A DNA stretch of 64,000 nt from DATFVA01 sp963832355 (GCA_963832355.1 CAWHTX010000022.1:41660-105659); one strand, 5' to 3'; shown: positions 17,889 to 27,194, counted from the stretch's first letter. Notes: a model not told the origin generated them from the letters alone. Numbers and translations are program-made.

Positions 17889-20303
17889 ATGCATTTCAGA
17901 AGATTTATTCCCGGATTGTTTGTCGCTTTTCTGCTTTTGTTTTCCCTAAACGGGTGCGGCGTATGGCGCGACTTTACCACTTATTTTAATCTTTATTATG
18001 ATGCTAAAGACATCTTTCAAAGTGCTGAGGATGCAATTAAAGCACAACGTAAAGATATTTTTTCTACTGAAGAGCCTAATGCTGCCGGAAGCGTTAACCA
18101 GCAGCTGTCAAAGGTAATAGACAAGTGCTCAACAATCCTTCAGTTCCATTCACAATCGTCATACGTTGATGACGCTCTGCTTATGCTGGGCAAAGCATTT
18201 TATTACCAGAGGAACTACCTTAAAGCAATAAGAAAATTTCAGGAACTGATTGCTACCCGTCCGGAAAGCGATCTGATACTTGAAACAGAGTTATGGATAG
18301 GGAAGACTCAGATGAGGCTTAAACAGTACGACGATGCTTTGTCGATACTGGAAACCGTGAAGAAAAAATCTGCCGAGGAAGGTGAGGATGAATATCTTAC
18401 CGAAGCATTCCTTGAGGAAATCAAGTACAAACTGGCACAGGAGGATTATGCCGGCGCAATTACTTCATCCAAAGATTTTCTGAAATCTTCGGATGACGAT
18501 GAAATTAATGCCGAAATAGAATTCGAACTAGGTAAATTGTATGAGAAAGTTAATGATCTCGAAAATGCTATAACTGCTTTCAGAGAGGTGTTCGAATATT
18601 CTCCTTCCTATGAAACTCAGTACAGCGCAAGACTTGAACTCGGTAAGGCCCTACGTCAGGCCGGTCATGATGATGAGGCGTTTGAAGTCCTGGACGATAT
18701 GAGCACACAGGATAAGTATTCTGATCATTATGATGAGATAAACCTTGAAAAAGGAATAACACTCGCCCGACTTGATCAGTATGACGAAGCAGTAGATGTT
18801 CTTATTAAAGTTGACACCACATACAAAACATCCGTAAATGCCGGGATAGCAAGATATGAGCTGGGAACTATCTTTGAAAATCATTACAAGGATTTTGACA
18901 GCGCCAGTACATATTATACCAGGGCAGCCGCTTCAGCCATTCCTCCTGAATATTTGACCAATGCACGTCAGAAAGCAAATTTGTTTACCAAATACCTGGG
19001 GTTAAGAAATAAACTCAGCGAAAATCTTGAAAAACGCTTCTATGCAGAAAACCCGGAACAGTACACAAAAGATTCGATAGACTATTACGAGGAAAGAAAA
19101 GATGTAGAAGAGCAGGTGATTGCCGAACAGGAATTTGCGGATGTTAAAGCCAAAATGGACTCGGCCCTCTTTGTTCAGGATACCACCGGTATGAGGATTG
19201 ACACTACTGTTGTTCAGAGAGATAGTCTTGATCAGTTCGGCAATATCGTTTATAATTCGCAGGGGCAAAAAATCACCATACCGGATACTGTTATTGTTAA
19301 CCCTCTCGACAGTCTTAAACAAAAGAATAACCTGCTTTCGGATATTGCGATGCCAAATTTCGAAAGAAGAGTTAAAGAACTGATGCATGGTAAAGAACCT
19401 CCGAAAAAGACGGACCTTCCTCTCGATTCCCTGCAGGCGCTGATAATAAGGGAGAAATTTGAACTCGGCAACCTCTTTTTTACGGAATTTAATGTACCCG
19501 ATTCTGCCTACATTTATTATACTGATATTCTCAATCTGAACCCCGGACCCAAATACAGGGCAAGGACACTGTACTCGCTCGGCAGCTACTATCTTACTCA
19601 GAATGACAGCGTTAAAGCTGACAGTCTCTTCAATGTTATATATACAGAATATCCTGATCAGGATATTGTTAATGCCGCTGCTAATAAGCTGGGTAAGCCG
19701 CTGAAAGATCTGAACTTCGACCCTGCAGAGGATATTTATGCAGCGGCGGAAAAAAATATGATGGACGATAAGTACGATTCATCGCTGGTAAAATTGAAAT
19801 TCATTTATAGGGATTATCCATCGTCTCCACTGGCACCGAAGGCACTATACGCCTCAGGCTGGATCCTTGAGAATAAGCTTGATAAGCTTGATTCTGCCGC
19901 CGCAATTTATGATTCACTTAAGATGAAGTATCCAAAAACTGTTTATGCAAATAAAATAACTCAGAAGGTTGTTACATATGACCAGGAACAGAGACGAATT
20001 GCAAAGGCACGTGAGGATTCTCTGAAGAAGATTGAGACAATGAGGCTCGATTCATTGTCGCAGGTCGACTCGCTTGGAAATAAAATTCAGCTTGAGGACA
20101 CTCTTAAATTTAAGAATATGCCTCCCGGCAGGACCGGTGAACCTGATATAAATGCTGGAAACGGAGTTGGAGATACGCTGCGAGGTGATGTTCCACAGGT
20201 AATAGACAGCATAAGGAGAAATAACAATCGTGATCTGGAAAACCTGCGGAAAGAATCAGAGACTGAGGTTGATTCTCTTACTCCCGGTCTGATCAAAAAA
20301 TAA
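17889..20303 (+). CDS. Large TPR-repeat lipoprotein, PorW/SprE-like layout
   Basis: An 804-residue protein with a hydrophobic signal ending in SLNGC, so it is probably a lipoprotein (lipid Cys ~23). Right after it comes a YFNLYYDAKDIFQSAEDAI segment and then many tetratricopeptide repeats (residues ~85-380 and ~500-690), a charged middle and a C-terminal Asp/Ser-rich tail. This order (lipobox, short aromatic N-terminal motif, dense TPRs, ~800+ residues) recalls PorW/SprE, the lipoprotein needed for type IX secretion. Since T9SS cargo is encoded in the window, that role is possible but unproven. It could equally be another outer-membrane assembly TPR protein. Confidence 0.6.
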   Translation: MHFRRFIPGLFVAFLLLFSLNGCGVWRDFTTYFNLYYDAKDIFQSAEDAIKAQRKDIFSTEEPNAAGSVNQQLSKVIDKCSTILQFHSQSSYVDDALLMLGKAFYYQRNYLKAIRKFQELIATRPESDLILETELWIGKTQMRLKQYDDALSILETVKKKSAEEGEDEYLTEAFLEEIKYKLAQEDYAGAITSSKDFLKSSDDDEINAEIEFELGKLYEKVNDLENAITAFREVFEYSPSYETQYSARLELGKALRQAGHDDEAFEVLDDMSTQDKYSDHYDEINLEKGITLARLDQYDEAVDVLIKVDTTYKTSVNAGIARYELGTIFENHYKDFDSASTYYTRAAASAIPPEYLTNARQKANLFTKYLGLRNKLSENLEKRFYAENPEQYTKDSIDYYEERKDVEEQVIAEQEFADVKAKMDSALFVQDTTGMRIDTTVVQRDSLDQFGNIVYNSQGQKITIPDTVIVNPLDSLKQKNNLLSDIAMPNFERRVKELMHGKEPPKKTDLPLDSLQALIIREKFELGNLFFTEFNVPDSAYIYYTDILNLNPGPKYRARTLYSLGSYYLTQNDSVKADSLFNVIYTEYPDQDIVNAAANKLGKPLKDLNFDPAEDIYAAAEKNMMDDKYDSSLVKLKFIYRDYPSSPLAPKALYASGWILENKLDKLDSAAAIYDSLKMKYPKTVYANKITQKVVTYDQEQRRIAKAREDSLKKIETMRLDSLSQVDSLGNKIQLEDTLKFKNMPPGRTGEPDINAGNGVGDTLRGDVPQVIDSIRRNNNRDLENLRKESETEVDSLTPGLIKK

Positions 20304-20336
20304 AAGTTCTTAATATCGACCAGCTCCAGGAATACT

Positions 20337-21089
20337 ATGATTTCACCTTTACAATTCCCGGAAAATGAACTTGGCACAGCTTTCAACAAGCTTGTCCCAT
20401 TAATAAAACTTCATAAGTTCAGAGCTGGTGTTATTTATATCCTTTTTCTTCTTTATTTCAGCCTTCCGGCCTTCCAGGTACCTTATTTTGAGTACTATCA
20501 TTTCAGGCTAACCTCCCTCATGGAGCAAAGAGCACTGGAGCATTACCTCCTTTATTACCCTGAACAGTCATGGACATCAATTAGTGATGTAAACCCTAAC
20601 CTGCTTAAAGGTATTATATCCATAGAGGATGGAGCATTCTTTTCTCACAAAGGAATTGACTGGAAAGAGCTAAATATGGCATTAAAACAGAATAAAAGAA
20701 GACGCAGGATATACAGAGGAGGCAGTACTCTTACAATGCAGCTTGCAAAAAATTTATTCTTTACAACAGAGAAGTCATTTTTCAGGAAAGGTAAGGAATT
20801 AATCACTACGTTAAGAATGGAAAAAGAACTTAGTAAAAAAACAATTCTCCAGGCATATATCAATGCTGTTGAATGGGGGAATGGTATATTCGGTATAGAG
20901 GCGGCAGCGGAGGAATATTTTCATAAGGAACCGGATCAGCTGAACACGAATGAATGCGCACGCCTTGCAGCTGTACTTCCTTCACCGCTTATTCATCCGC
21001 CTGATAAAAATTCCCGTTACGTTTTAAGACGGTCTTCAATAATCCGTGGCAGATTAAACGATATCATTTTATTTCCTGATGAAAAATGA
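20337..21089 (+). CDS. mtgA: Monofunctional peptidoglycan glycosyltransferase
   Basis: A GT51 enzyme that polymerises lipid II into glycan strands at the periplasmic face. One N-terminal membrane anchor (about residues 28-48) precedes the catalytic domain with IEDGAFFSHKGID (catalytic Glu), RGGSTLTMQLAKNL, KELSKKTILQAYINAVEWG and GIEAAAEEYF. There is no transpeptidase domain, and 250 residues is the normal MtgA length. The stop overlaps the next start by 4 bp (ATGA). Confidence 0.93.
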   Translation: MISPLQFPENELGTAFNKLVPLIKLHKFRAGVIYILFLLYFSLPAFQVPYFEYYHFRLTSLMEQRALEHYLLYYPEQSWTSISDVNPNLLKGIISIEDGAFFSHKGIDWKELNMALKQNKRRRRIYRGGSTLTMQLAKNLFFTTEKSFFRKGKELITTLRMEKELSKKTILQAYINAVEWGNGIFGIEAAAEEYFHKEPDQLNTNECARLAAVLPSPLIHPPDKNSRYVLRRSSIIRGRLNDIILFPDEK

Positions 21090-21739
21090 AGCGAAGAGAA
21101 CTAATTGATTTAATTGAAGAGGGTGAAAGTTTACAGATCGAGTTTAAAAGGAGATTCTCGACACCTGAGAAAATCGCCCGTGAAATGATTGCTTTTGCAA
21201 ATACACGCGGAGGTTACCTTCTATTCGGCATTGACGATGATAAGCAGGTGGTGGGCGTAGAAAGTGAGAAATCAGAGGCTGAACTTATTAAGGATGCCGC
21301 TCTCAACTATTGCGAACCATCGATTTATTATGAGATAGAATTTCTTGAAGTCTACGGGAAGGAAGTCGTGGTTGTTGCTGTGCCTGAATCGGAGAATAAA
21401 CCGCACAGGCTGCAGGATTACCTTAACGAACTCGACCTTAATAAATCAGTTGTACTCGTTCGGGTAAATGATAAGAGCATGCAGGCAAGCAAAGAGATGA
21501 TCAGGATACTCCGTGCACAGAGCCAGGATCTGGGTCTTACTAAATATACCATAGGCTCAACCGAAAGGCATGTATTTGATTACCTGGAAAAGAATGAAAC
21601 TATTTCTGTTAAAGAGTTAAGCGAGATGGTGAATATTTCTGAAAGAAGAGCTTCAAGAACACTGGTTAAGATGGTGAGAGCAAACCTGCTTATGATTCAT
21701 ACTAAAGACAACGGAGAGGAATACTTTACAATTATTTGA
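21086..21739 (+). CDS. AlbA_2/Schlafen-type ATP-binding domain protein with winged helix
   Basis: Residues ~12-125 match the AlbA_2 (Schlafen AAA_4) domain, with ESLQIEFKRRF near the start and IAFANTRGGYLLFGIDDD. Residues ~155-217 form a winged-helix module (VKELSEMVNISERRASRTLVKMVRANLL). Such proteins are thought to be regulators or nucleic-acid binders; the function is unknown. It overlaps mtgA by 4 bp and runs 8 bp into the convergent TrmH gene. At 217 residues it is short for the family but looks complete. Confidence 0.8.
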   Translation: MKRRELIDLIEEGESLQIEFKRRFSTPEKIAREMIAFANTRGGYLLFGIDDDKQVVGVESEKSEAELIKDAALNYCEPSIYYEIEFLEVYGKEVVVVAVPESENKPHRLQDYLNELDLNKSVVLVRVNDKSMQASKEMIRILRAQSQDLGLTKYTIGSTERHVFDYLEKNETISVKELSEMVNISERRASRTLVKMVRANLLMIHTKDNGEEYFTII

Positions 21740-22319
21740 AAGCCTGCTGATCTCCTGTCCCGTCGAAAATCTTTCTCAGCTCGAATACCGCAACCCCATA
21801 TGCTACTGCTACGTTAAGCGACTGCTTGATACCGTACTGAGGGATCTCGATCGAGAAATCACATAGATCTATTAGTTCCTGTGCTACGCCTGTTATTTCA
21901 TTGCCGACGACCAGGCATAACGGAAAGTCACTGCCTTGTACTTCGTGGTAAAGTTTGCTTTTTGAAGTCAGCTCAAGTGCGCAGATCTTAACTCCCTGTT
22001 TCTTAAGTTGCTTAATTACCGCCGCAGGATCTTTCACATATTCCCAAGAAACGCTTTCCGTTGAACCGAGAGCAGTCTTTAATATTTCCTTTTTGCCTGA
22101 TTCTTTCCCTTCTTTACCGGGTATTGGTGGATGGGGGGTATAACCGCAGAGGAAAAGTTTTTCGATCATTGCTCCGTCTGAAGTCCTGAAGATGGAGCCT
22201 ACATTATAATTACTTCTTATGCTGTTCAGGACAACATACACGGGCATTTTAGGTGTATCATGAAGGTTGTCCAGTGTATATCTCTTTTCGGATATCTCAT
22301 CGTGTGTAAGTTTCTTCAT
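21732..22319 (-). CDS. TrmH/SpoU-family RNA 2'-O-methyltransferase
   Basis: A SPOUT-class methyltransferase with the trefoil-knot motifs: N20-30 region LNSIRSNYNVGSIFRTSDGA (motif 1), LVVGNEITGV (motif 2) and IPQYGIKQSLNVAVAYGVAVFEL (motif 3). I take the ATG at 22319 (MKKLTHDE) as start; a longer frame reaches 22352 but would run 28 bp into rlmN. A GAGGAAGC site sits upstream of the chosen ATG. The target is a tRNA or rRNA ribose that cannot be specified. It lies 4 bp downstream of rlmN, making an RNA-modification pair. Confidence 0.87.
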   Translation of the reverse strand: MKKLTHDEISEKRYTLDNLHDTPKMPVYVVLNSIRSNYNVGSIFRTSDGAMIEKLFLCGYTPHPPIPGKEGKESGKKEILKTALGSTESVSWEYVKDPAAVIKQLKKQGVKICALELTSKSKLYHEVQGSDFPLCLVVGNEITGVAQELIDLCDFSIEIPQYGIKQSLNVAVAYGVAVFELRKIFDGTGDQQAFK

Positions 22320-22323
22320 ATTC

Positions 22324-23442
22324 TCACAGCTTCCTCTTAGCACTATGCGCACTGCTCTTCACCGCCAGCTGACCGCATGCAGCCGCAATATCCTCCCCCT
22401 GCGTAAAGCGTACTATGACAGTCACATTCTTATCTTTTAACCGCTGGCAGAATTCCTCAATCCGTTTACGGGGAGTTGGTTCCAGCTGTGCAGAGAAACC
22501 GTCCGGATCCATATGCTTCAACGAATTGAACGGGATTACATTCACTTTGGAGGGAATTGTACTGCATAATTTTACAAGTGCATTAAGATCTTCATCCCTG
22601 TCATTTATTCCTTTCAGCATCACATATTCAAAAGTTATCCTGGTCCCGGTTTTCTTCGCATAATATTTCATCGCATCTATGTTCTCTGCGAGAGAATATT
22701 TATTGTTAATGGGCATAATCTTCGATCTTACATCTTCAAAACAGGAATGAAGAGAAAATGCCAGCTTAACATTAAATCCTGTATCGGCCAGTTCCCTTAT
22801 TTTCGGTGCAATTCCGGCCGTCGATACTGTAATCTTTTTCAGACTTACCCCGGTAGTTAAATCTTCGCCGAATATCTCCAGAGATTTAATCGTTTCTTTA
22901 TAGTTTAGCAGCGGTTCGCCCATTCCCATGTAGACGATATTGCTAATGTTCTCTTTTCCATAGTCCTTTGCTGCCAGTTTATACTGATCGAAGATTTCAC
23001 CGGCGGACAGGTTCTTTTTGTAGCCCATTAGTCCCGTGGCGCAGAACTTACAGTCGAGGGGACAGCCGACCTGGGTTGAAATACACAGGGTTGTTCTTTT
23101 CATTTCCGGGATTATAACCGACTCAATAAGATTATTTTCGCTGGTACTAAAGATGTATTTTTTTGTCCCGGTTTCTTTCGATACCTCTGATCCCTCATTG
23201 GAGAGTGTATCAATTTCCGCTGATTCACTTAACTCCGAACGAAGACTTTTGGGAAGGTTCCTCATTTCCGTGAAATCATCGGCCAGGTGGTTGTACATCC
23301 AGTTGAAGACCTGCTCTGCACGGAATTTGGGCTGTCCCGATTCCGTAAAATATGTCTGAAGTTCGGTAAGTGTCAGTCCTTTAAGTCTGGTTTTTTTCCG
23401 GGCAGACTTAACCTGCTCAATATTTTCATTTTTTGTCGACAT
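22324..23442 (-). CDS. rlmN: Dual-specificity 23S rRNA/tRNA C2-adenine methyltransferase RlmN
   Basis: RlmN is a radical-SAM enzyme methylating A2503 of 23S rRNA and A37 of some tRNAs. The 4Fe-4S motif is in STQVGCPLDCKFCATG, with GMGEPLLN nearby (SAM binding) and VSTAGI; near the C-terminus TQGEDIAAACGQL contains the methyl-carrying cysteine. The 372-residue length is typical. The N-terminal ~25 residues are charged and poorly conserved. Start ATG at 23442. The downstream 390 bp are gene-free and hold an 11-bp repeat array. Confidence 0.95.
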   Translation of the reverse strand: MSTKNENIEQVKSARKKTRLKGLTLTELQTYFTESGQPKFRAEQVFNWMYNHLADDFTEMRNLPKSLRSELSESAEIDTLSNEGSEVSKETGTKKYIFSTSENNLIESVIIPEMKRTTLCISTQVGCPLDCKFCATGLMGYKKNLSAGEIFDQYKLAAKDYGKENISNIVYMGMGEPLLNYKETIKSLEIFGEDLTTGVSLKKITVSTAGIAPKIRELADTGFNVKLAFSLHSCFEDVRSKIMPINNKYSLAENIDAMKYYAKKTGTRITFEYVMLKGINDRDEDLNALVKLCSTIPSKVNVIPFNSLKHMDPDGFSAQLEPTPRKRIEEFCQRLKDKNVTVIVRFTQGEDIAAACGQLAVKSSAHSAKRKL

Positions 23443-23832
23443 TTAACAAATATACAAATCCAATTCCTGTCATAAAATTGCAATTACGGCACCCTGCTGG
23501 TAATAATCCAGAGAGTAATGGTGCCCGGCAGGTTCTTTTACCGGGGATTCTGCTGCAACGTTTTCACAACGTTTTCAGAATGTTTTCACATCGTTTTCAG
23601 AACGTTTTCAGAGCGTTTTCAGGTACTGGTTGCACAGGTGTAATCACCCGGCAGAAACATCAGTCGGTAACTCCGTTCTGAGGAACTTTTCTCTTAACAT
23701 CATACGGCCCGGGCGGTCTTTACAAAACCGGGGATTAATTCGGTGTACGTTGCTATAAAAACAGGATTAAAGTATCTTGGAAATTAAATTTTATAATACT
23801 TTATTCTCATCACTAAAATCAGGGAAGAAATA
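23443..23832. other. Divergent intergenic region between rlmN and an acyl-CoA dehydrogenase
   Basis: No gene is supported here. The region must hold promoters for both flanking genes. It is unusually GC-rich in patches, with the paired blocks ACCGGGGATT (near 23540) and AACCGGGGATT (near 23730), and it contains the six-unit 11-bp array described separately. The last 60 bp before the downstream ATG are AT-rich and include a TATAAT-like box near 23793. Confidence 0.5.
23557..23622. repeat. Six tandem 11-bp repeats
   Basis: Six head-to-tail copies of an 11-bp unit with consensus AACGTTTTCAG start at 23557, 23568, 23579, 23590, 23601 and 23612. The GTTTTCA core is invariant; only positions 2, 3 and 11 vary. 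Eleven bases is about one DNA helical turn, so every copy faces the same side of the helix. The unit length is not a multiple of three, which argues against coding. It could be a phased protein-binding array or a simple slippage product. Confidence 0.9.
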
Positions 23833-24978
23833 ATGAATTTCGATCTAACCGACGATCAAAAAATGATCATGGAATCAGCCCGTGAATTCGCCCAGGCTGA
23901 AATAGCCCCAACCGCAGTTGAGAGGGATATCAAAGCAGAATATCCTGCCGAAATAGTTAAGAAACTCGGTGAACTGGGATTTATGGGTATGATGGTTCCA
24001 CCGGAACATGGGGGAGCAGGACTCGATACTTTAAGCTATGTACTTGCAATGATAGAGGTCTCGAAAGTTGATGCCAGCGTAGGTGTTATTATGTCCGTTA
24101 ATAATTCGCTGGTATGTTACGGACTGGAAAAATATGGCTCAGACTTCATTAAGGAAAAGTATCTTGTTCCGCTGGCACAGGGTGAAAAGCTTGGTTGTTT
24201 TGCTTTATCAGAACCGGAAGCAGGCAGCGATGCTACAAAACAGAAGACCACTGCGGATAAGGACGGCGACCATTACATTCTGAACGGCATCAAAAACTGG
24301 ATTACAAATGGTGTAAGTTCAGACTATGCACTCGTTATGGCCACTACGGATAAGTCCAAAGGACATAAAGGAATTTCAACTTTCCTAATTGAGAAAGGGA
24401 CTCCCGGTTATGATCACGGTAAAAAAGAAGACAAAATGGGTATCAGAAGCTCAGATACCTGCTCACTTACATTTGAAAATTGCAGAGTACCTGCTGAGAA
24501 TCTCATTTGGGAAGAAGGAAAAGGCTTTAACTTTGCTATGAATACCCTTAACGGCGGCAGAATAGGTATAGCTGCCCAGGCCATAGGAATCGCGGAAGCC
24601 TCGCTTGAAGCTGCTTTGAAATACTCGCAGGAAAGAAAAGCTTTCGGAGAACCGATTTCCAAATTTCAGGCTATCCAGTTTAAGCTCGCAGATATGGCTA
24701 TGAAAGTAGACAGTGCTAAAATGCTGACTTTCCGTTCTGCAGCCCTGAAGGATGCAGGCAAACCTTACTGGAAGGAAGCCGCAATGGCCAAGCTGTACTC
24801 ATCAACTATCGCAGTTGAAAATGCACTGGATGCAATACAGATACACGGCGGTTACGGGTATGTAAGAGAGTATCTTGTTGAAAGATATCTCCGTGATGCA
24901 AAGATCACCGAGATCTATGAAGGTACTTCAGAGATCCAGAAAGTAGTTATTGCACGTGCACTGCTTGATTCGAAATAA
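23833..24978 (+). CDS. Acyl-CoA dehydrogenase, short/medium-chain type
   Basis: A flavoenzyme introducing the C2-C3 double bond of acyl-CoA and passing electrons to ETF. The 381-residue length and the motifs CFALSEPEAGSDA (FAD/substrate contact), IHGGYGYVREY and IYEGTSEIQK match the butyryl/short-chain ACAD class; the catalytic Glu is usually the one in EIYEGT. An AGGGAAG site lies before the ATG. It stands apart from the fatty-acid cluster at 44-53 kb, which has its own longer dehydrogenase, so it may serve a different chain length or branched-chain acid degradation. Confidence 0.93.
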   Translation: MNFDLTDDQKMIMESAREFAQAEIAPTAVERDIKAEYPAEIVKKLGELGFMGMMVPPEHGGAGLDTLSYVLAMIEVSKVDASVGVIMSVNNSLVCYGLEKYGSDFIKEKYLVPLAQGEKLGCFALSEPEAGSDATKQKTTADKDGDHYILNGIKNWITNGVSSDYALVMATTDKSKGHKGISTFLIEKGTPGYDHGKKEDKMGIRSSDTCSLTFENCRVPAENLIWEEGKGFNFAMNTLNGGRIGIAAQAIGIAEASLEAALKYSQERKAFGEPISKFQAIQFKLADMAMKVDSAKMLTFRSAALKDAGKPYWKEAAMAKLYSSTIAVENALDAIQIHGGYGYVREYLVERYLRDAKITEIYEGTSEIQKVVIARALLDSK

Positions 24979-25026
24979 TAAATGTTTAGCGTCTGTGCGT
25001 CCCGGCGGTGAATAACTGCCGCCAGG

Positions 25027-25500
25027 ATGCTCAGGCGTAATGATAGTATGAAATACTTTTTAATCATTTTAATATTCGCACCTGTTTTGCTTTACGCACA
25101 AACAGAAACACATCGATGGGGTAAAGCAGACGTATCATACCAGGTAAAATCTCCTCATAATGAAAGAAGCTACGGAATCGAAAAGGGTTCGGTGACGGAT
25201 ATGTTTGTCAGTTCACTTACGCACGCTTACTGGATATTTATTTCCGATGTTGATGGGGATAACTGTCCTTTTAGTCCTTCCTGTTCATCATTCTTTGCTG
25301 AGTCTGTGAAAGAGACGAATATCTTCCAGGGAACACTGATGTTTGCCGACAGACTTACGAGGGATACAAATTTCTTTAACCGTCAGAACCATTATCCCTT
25401 TGCGGCAAACGGCAGGTTGTACGATGTACCTTCAAATTATAAGCTCAGACCGGCTGAAATAAAATATTATCCTCCCTTTGCATCAGTACATGATGAATGA
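25027..25500 (+). CDS. YidD-like protein with signal peptide
   Basis: The centre matches the YidD (DUF37) family, which is linked to membrane protein insertion: an aromatic YWIFISD in place of YQxxISP, then NCPFSPSCSSFFAESV with the two signature cysteines, then GTLMFADRLTRD. Unlike standard ~80-residue YidD, this one has 157 residues and an N-terminal secretion signal (MKYFLIILIFAPVLLYAQ), which suggests a periplasmic or outer-membrane place. The better start is probably ATG 25048; a GGCGG/CCGCC hairpin sits immediately before the 25027 ATG. It overlaps the next gene by 4 bp. Confidence 0.7.
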   Translation: MLRRNDSMKYFLIILIFAPVLLYAQTETHRWGKADVSYQVKSPHNERSYGIEKGSVTDMFVSSLTHAYWIFISDVDGDNCPFSPSCSSFFAESVKETNIFQGTLMFADRLTRDTNFFNRQNHYPFAANGRLYDVPSNYKLRPAEIKYYPPFASVHDE

Positions 25501-26358
25501 TAAAACCAATTCTGATATCAGGTATCATCTTTTTGGCGCTCTCGGGACAGGTCTATTCCCAGAACAGCATTAACTTTCATTCTCCTTCAAATATAAGATT
25601 ATTTGCCGACCACCTTTTCTGTCAGAAAGATTTCATCCGTGCTTCCGATGAATACAAAGCATACCTTGCTAAAACATATAACGATTCTGTGGAATTTAAA
25701 TCGGGACTTTCTCTGCAGTTTACAGGTGCATATGATGAGGCGCTTACCAGCTTCCACAATATCCCATATAGTTCTCCCTTTTATACAGAAAGCAGGGAGG
25801 AGTACGCAAGAACACTTTTTCTGCAGAAGAATTATTCCTCTCTCCGCAGCTATTTTACGAGATCAGATCCTTCGAAGGATTTTTTCCCTTTCGCGGGAAG
25901 GCTTAATAATATTTCATATTTCTACACAAATGCTAACCTTCCTCCGAAAGACAATTTCCTATCGGTATTCCCTGAAGATCAGAAAGCAGATATCCAAAAC
26001 TTTTATGAATGGAAAAAAGATCCTCCTTATAAGAGTCCATGGGTTGCCGGAATACTTTCTACTATTGTACCCGGACTCGGTAAAGTCTATACCGAGAATT
26101 ATTCCGACGGTTTTTTTGCAGCATTCCTTACAGGGATATTCGGTTACATTGCGTATACCGATTTCAAAGCTGATCATAAGTTAAGAGGCTGGATATTTAC
26201 CGGGAGTTACTGCCTTCTTCTACACAGGAAATATATATGGCTCTGCTGCTTCAGCGCAGATTTATAACGCCAAAATAAGGTTCGATTTTGAATCGCAGTT
26301 ACAGAATTTTCTTGGCCTGTTCCATTACGACAAAGGAGATTACAATTTCTGTAAATGA
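25497..26358 (+). CDS. Secreted TPR-type protein with C-terminal membrane domain, interrupted by a frameshift
   Basis: The N-terminus has a signal peptide (ending YSQ), followed by TPR-like helices (~25-160) and a C-terminal segment PGLGKVYTENYSDGFFAAF typical of small DUF5683/TM2-like hairpin membrane domains. The uninterrupted frame stops at 26267, but after GWIFTG (~26197) the next frame continues as VTAFFYTGNIYGSAASAQIYN and ends at 26356-26358, overlapping the next ATG as ATGA. One extra G in a GGG run explains this. The corrected protein (~286 residues) matches the downstream gene in layout. Function unknown. Confidence 0.6.
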
Positions 26359-27194
26359 GAACCCGAAGTATTAAATATGGACTCCTCGCTGTAGTGCTGT
26401 TCAGCTCATTCCTGAAAGGGCAGCATACTTTGCAGGAGCAGTATAATGATGCTCTGGACTTATATAATAAGGAAAATTATTTCGATGCTGTTACAGAATT
26501 TAAAAGGCTTAACTTTTTTGATCAGAAAAAGGAATATGCCTATCAGTCAAATATGTTTATTGGTAAATCATATAAAGAAGGAGGGAAGTTTCCGGAGGCA
26601 CTTAAGTATTTCACTCTTGCTGAAATGACTGCAGAAAATGATTCGGATCTTTTTGAGGCAAAGATCTATGCCGTGAGGATAAATATTTTGCGGAGAAGCA
26701 TACCCGGAGCTCTGAGACTTCTCGACCGGATGGAAGGGGATGAAAGGTTTAAGGAAAGAAAACAGGATATTATTTACTGGAGGGGATGGGCTTATATTTT
26801 TGAGAACAGGTGGGATGATGCTGCCTTAGCCTTCCAATCAATCGGGAATGATTCATTAAAAAATCTTTGTGAGAATGTATCCTCAGATCAGTATAATGTG
26901 ACCACGGCGAAAATATTGTCATATATAATTCCCGGAGCGGGACAGTTTTATACAGGTCATTATTTCAGCGGAATTCTCTCTCTCGGGTGGAATGTTCTTT
27001 GGGGATATCTAACCGTAAAAGCCTTTATAGACGACAGGATATTTGACGGAATTGTAGTAGGAAATTTCCTGTGGTTGAGATTTTATTCGGGAAATATTCA
27101 GAATGCGGGAAAATTTGCAGAAACCGAAAATATTAAAATAGAGAATCACGCATTATACTACCTGCAGTATAAATATACCGGTCTCAAACCCTGA
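26355..27194 (+). CDS. TPR protein with C-terminal membrane domain, paralogue of the preceding gene
   Basis: A 279-residue protein with signal peptide (ending LKGQ), TPR-like repeats (~25-180: YNDALDLYNKENYFDAV, SYKEGGKFPEALKYFTLAE) and a C-terminal PGAGQFYTGHYFSGIL...FYSGNIQNA segment equivalent to that of the upstream gene. It overlaps that gene's corrected stop by 4 bp. With the YidD-like gene these form a three-gene unit, which suggests a shared envelope-assembly task; that is inference. I do not recognise a named family beyond TPR and a possible DUF5683-like tail. Confidence 0.65.
   Translation: MRTRSIKYGLLAVVLFSSFLKGQHTLQEQYNDALDLYNKENYFDAVTEFKRLNFFDQKKEYAYQSNMFIGKSYKEGGKFPEALKYFTLAEMTAENDSDLFEAKIYAVRINILRRSIPGALRLLDRMEGDERFKERKQDIIYWRGWAYIFENRWDDAALAFQSIGNDSLKNLCENVSSDQYNVTTAKILSYIIPGAGQFYTGHYFSGILSLGWNVLWGYLTVKAFIDDRIFDGIVVGNFLWLRFYSGNIQNAGKFAETENIKIENHALYYLQYKYTGLKP

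Noticed and set aside
23557..23622. CRISPR array
   Set aside because: Units are only 11 bp with no spacers; there are no cas genes.
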